Below are positions 6,092 through 6,129 of a stretch of DNA of 6,129 nucleotides, in pieces. Position 1 is the first letter of the stretch, and the number at the start of each line of letters is the position of its first letter. Both the position numbers and the translations under genes were made by a program. The notes beneath the pieces are model-generated. The model made no database searches. It had not been told where the DNA came from and worked only from the letters and a program-made list of their open reading frames with translations. The stretch lies in the NCBI GenBank assembly GCA_045116915.1, contig JBGUMQ010000025.1, positions 1 through 6,129 on the forward strand, read 5' to 3'. This DNA is from UBA9732 sp045116915. GTDB taxonomy: Bacteria > Spirochaetota > Spirochaetia > Sphaerochaetales > Sphaerochaetaceae.

Positions 6092-6129
6092 TCAGCTTTC
6101 CTTCGAGTACTCTATCGAGCGCAGGAAAG
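6092..6129 (-). CDS. Possible C-terminal tail of an upstream gene
   Basis: One minus-strand frame enters from the right edge and reads FLRSIEYSKES before a TGA at 6094-6092. The charged, helical tail looks like a normal protein C terminus, and the stop lies 61 bases before the acyltransferase start. Only 11 residues are visible, so it could be chance. Another minus-strand frame also stays open here and runs on into the acyltransferase gene. Confidence 0.3.
   Translation of the reverse strand, partial: FLRSIEYSKES

Noticed and set aside
517..6094. Use of stop codons as evidence for a pyrrolysine-using methanogen
   Set aside because: The five stops seen are TAA or TGA and none is TAG. That is compatible with TAG avoidance, but five codons are too few to argue from.
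1..6129. CRISPR array or cas genes near the CARF-like protein
   Set aside because: I saw no regularly spaced direct repeats in the gaps (330-516, 1306-1421, 6031-6091), which are too short for an array, and no other Cas-like protein.

Overview
The window carries five genes or gene fragments on the minus strand, plus a possible gene tail at the right edge. I see no tRNA, rRNA, insertion sequence or CRISPR array. Read in the direction of transcription (right to left), the order is: a possible C-terminal tail of an upstream gene (6092-6129); a condensation-domain/alcohol-acetyltransferase-like protein (6030-4696); a MATE-family efflux protein (4672-3302); a large protein that I read as a CARF-like sensor fused to a HEPN-type RNase domain (3305-1422); a classical short-chain dehydrogenase/reductase (1305-517); and the start of a lipoprotein gene that leaves the window at base 1.

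The acyltransferase, MATE and CARF-HEPN genes look like one operon. The first gap is 23 bp, and the MATE stop codon overlaps the CARF-HEPN start codon in an ATGA. This cassette is the notable part of the window. The third protein has an N-terminal region resembling the TM1812/Csx1 type of CRISPR-associated CARF proteins and an R-N-x3-H motif near the C terminus. No cas gene or repeat array lies beside it; its partners are an acyltransferase-like enzyme and an exporter. The SDR gene has its own promoter-like region, a strong Shine-Dalgarno sequence and a textbook hairpin/T-tract terminator. It therefore appears to be a separate transcription unit, as does the lipoprotein gene.

The host is uncertain. 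The three-gene cassette is GC-rich but prefers AGG for arginine (11 of the first 20 Arg codons in the CARF-HEPN gene) and uses some ATA for isoleucine. A TATA-like box sits just before the first gene. Together these would suit an archaeon such as a gut-type Methanomassiliicoccales relative. Against that, the SDR terminator, the TTGACA-containing promoter and the type II signal peptide look bacterial, and the left 500 bases are clearly more AT-rich. Either the host is a bacterium with AGG-rich codon use, or the window joins material of different ancestry.

Functionally, the acyltransferase and MATE protein suggest that a small molecule or lipid is modified and exported. The CARF-HEPN protein suggests nucleotide-controlled RNA cleavage, as in stress or antiviral responses. 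How these would work together is not visible in the sequence.
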